In this document: positions 7,001 to 7,338 of the stretch, one piece after another
Layout of the letters: every line of letters starts with the position of its first letter
Position numbering within the stretch: position 1 is the first letter of the stretch
NCBI GenBank assembly: GCA_937124525.1
Contig: CAKZLA010000517.1
Span: 1 to 7,338, forward strand
Length of the DNA stretch: 7,338 nucleotides
Direction of reading: 5' to 3'
DNA from: an uncultured Desulfobacterium sp.
Lineage (GTDB): Bacteria > Desulfobacterota > Desulfobacteria > Desulfobacterales > Desulfobacteraceae
Notes under the pieces: model-generated
Seen by the model: only the letters and a program-made list of their open reading frames with translations
Told to the model about the DNA's origin: nothing
Databases searched by the model: none
Made by a program: the position numbers and the translations under genes

Positions 7001-7338
7001 ACCAAAGCAGTGAGTCACCAAAATATGTTGGAAGGTAATTTGCATAATCTGGGTCACCTGAAGTAAGCGCAGCCTTTACAGTATAATTACCGCCCGGCAT
7101 TACCTGGAACCAATACGAACCAATTGAGTCCATAATCATGGTATCCACCGCCGTTAAGACTTGAGTAACACTATCATAGGTAATGAGGTAAGCAATACCT
7201 TCTTGCGTAAGGTTATTTCCTGCAAATACATTTCCACTTACCCAGTATGGCTGCGGGCTTCCTCCTACTGTAATTGTCTGGCAAACAGTATCTGAGCAAC
7301 TTCCAACTGCAATGGTAAGACATACATTGTATGTGCCA
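4083..7338 (-). CDS. Composite frame: PfaA-like KR-DH synthase C-terminus joined to a Bacteroidota surface-protein fragment
   Basis: One frame runs from the right window edge to a TAA at 4083. No start codon is certain; residues here are numbered from the GTG at 7148. Residues 1 to about 205 are a foreign secreted-protein segment, described separately. Residues about 219-1021 resemble the C-terminal end of PfaA-type iterative synthases (polyunsaturated fatty acid or polyketide). A structural KR half (about 219-420) comes first. The catalytic ketoreductase follows, with NADPH motif TGGARGI (445-451) and tetrad K588, S611 or S612, Y625 and N629 (YTAAN). A double-hotdog dehydratase (about 735-1005) has H749 in LLDHAMEGTP and D928-xxx-Q932 in LLDGMFQTGG. 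Together these would reduce a beta-ketoacyl chain to the hydroxyl and then dehydrate it, on an acyl carrier protein. Ketosynthase, acyltransferase and carrier domains, normally N-terminal, are absent; the junction replaces whatever lay upstream. All KR and DH catalytic residues appear intact. Lipid versus polyketide product cannot be decided here. A terminator follows 37 bases after the stop. Confidence 0.85.
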   Translation of the reverse strand, partial: GTYNVCLTIAVGSCSDTVCQTITVGGSPQPYWVSGNVFAGNNLTQEGIAYLITYDSVTQVLTAVDTMIMDSIGSYWFQVMPGGNYTVKAALTSGDPDYANYLPTYFGDSLLWSDATFFTVNQNLYQQDINLVSGTNPGGPGFIGGNVQQGANKDEGDPIVDVAVLLFDANMSPVTYTYSDQNGDYSFGSLPYGTYFIYPEILGLPTTPLQVNISVANPSVQGAIMVVNSTMVNGFLTTGIDFEVFSGAGKVAPNPTTGTTELSFSLDQAAEITTSIMDLSGKTVIMTLDNAGFAQKVAESLGKQTRIIGLGLDGNSGDFCDEIIPMDLSSEKSIKEAVEQIIRTQGDIHGFIHLAPLNLCFPEKSRDSLSGAAHVHAFYHLMKAFFSQLNQKNRFIGALSLESVIFPHGDDTRQANIEPCFAGISGMMKSLAKEMARTRIKMVDFSYPDPLASLDEISGQFINEISSGDTRVETGYQGREKYILKLEEQAPDNTEECLIKEGDTLVVTGGARGITFEILKQVVAQYKTNLVILARSPIDTLEAKFLDPAATPATIMAGLRESMAGAKPVALKNETDRIMAIRASRENLDTLRSQGVSVTYLACDVADKEAVKKALSGIDRVEGVIHAAGLEESMPFEKKAYDSFARVFNTKVQGCQNVMAALADKAVGYHIGFSSVTAKFGNEGQADYTAANDMLAKMLFKAQCDTENMTCKVMDWTAWSGAGMATRDTVKKVLTERGLKFLPLEEGIDFFMDEMTDTVTTEVVITGLDEAFDRDGLLIVAPFLDRQTKTQEERTVFSRHLSIERDRFLLDHAMEGTPLFLGATGVETMAEAAMASRKNPGYLTKVTDFSIPYGIKLLQNRPKAILVSTEAVDNDPHAWECTITSQFINPAGVVMGDPKLHYQARFMVKDTPLPGEKRSIPGFTPVENSRELANQIYHPQRLFMDDLFRSIHDILSFDGKTLVSLLSYTSDAPFFNYGAEPEFLTDVVLLDGMFQTGGAFEFFTDSRVVLPYKIGSLEFMARGLKNINYLCFTTRTASNDETDTYDMDLVDETGNFLMKLRDFEMVKLHKLPPEHTISKGIIGK
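6483..6542. other. Junction zone between two sequence sources
   Basis: Somewhere in residues 203-222 the protein changes from a T9SS sorting domain to the first strand of a ketoreductase fold. The stretch SIMDLSGKTVI (212-222) can be read as either: it resembles the sorting-domain consensus (a D-L-S-G-K turn) and also leads into the Rossmann-like VIMTLDNAGFAQKVAESL. This shared appearance hides the exact breakpoint and hints at microhomology. No transposase, repeat or attachment site marks the boundary. Confidence 0.7.
6520..7338 (-). other. Bacteroidota-type PKD/T9SS surface-protein segment, truncated at both ends
   Basis: This is the upstream part of the composite frame. The frame stays open for 63 codons before the GTG at 7148. 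From the window edge it reads GTYNVCLTIAVG then DTVCQTITVGG, the closing strands of a PKD domain. Two beta-rich regulatory-type modules follow. The first begins GNVFAGNNL and includes MPGGNYTVKAAL. The second includes SDQNGDYSFGSLPYGTYFIY (residues 116-135), close to the carboxypeptidase-regulatory pattern. Then APNPTTGTTELSFSL (189-203) opens a type IX secretion C-terminal sorting domain. Such proteins are exported to the outer membrane surface of Bacteroidota through the T9SS. A sorting domain usually has about 70-80 residues after PNP and ends the protein. Here only about 30 follow before synthase sequence begins, so its end is missing. Hand counts give lower GC here (37% in 6601-6660, 43% in 6841-6900) than in the synthase (58% in 5161-5220, 48% in 6001-6060). 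Confidence 0.85.

Overview
The window looks like two unrelated pieces of DNA joined near position 6,510. Positions 1 to about 6,500 are a compact, moderately GC-rich block in which every gene lies on the minus strand. Its content is a PUFA-synthase-like ketoreductase/dehydratase protein, a rubrerythrin-type diiron protein, a full-length RecD2 helicase and an AAA-ATPase-like protein. This suits an anaerobic bacterium, and the style of the proteins recalls sulfate-reducing Desulfobacterota. That assignment is inference from gene content, not a measured placement. Positions about 6,540 to 7,338 encode a typical Bacteroidota surface protein: the end of a PKD domain, two regulatory-type beta domains, and the start of a type IX secretion sorting domain. 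This part is more AT-rich. The two pieces share one continuous reading frame, but the sorting domain is cut short and runs straight into an intracellular lipid/polyketide enzyme. An assembly or amplification chimera is the simplest explanation.

Layout, in the direction of transcription (right to left): 7338-6540 is the secreted-protein fragment, open at the window edge. The junction lies within 6542-6483. About 6500-4083 encodes the C-terminal KR and DH domains of a PfaA-like synthase. A strong intrinsic terminator at 4046-4016 follows. A sigma70-type promoter at 3952-3924 and a leader of roughly 90 bases precede a 149-residue rubrerythrin-like protein (3828-3379). The recD2 gene (3385-899) overlaps its stop codon by 7 bases. 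A 214-base gap (898-685) carries a long imperfect palindrome with internal hairpins. The gene for an AAA-ATPase-like protein (684-1) starts after it and runs off the left edge.

Rubrerythrin and recD2 look like one transcription unit with translational coupling, pairing a probable peroxide/iron-handling protein with a DNA-repair helicase. The synthase is terminated separately and is not part of that operon. The AAA-ATPase-like gene belongs to a family often found scattered in accessory DNA. I saw no RNA gene, CRISPR array or insertion-sequence transposase. The observations most worth checking are the chimeric junction at about 6,510 and the palindromic element at 728-849.
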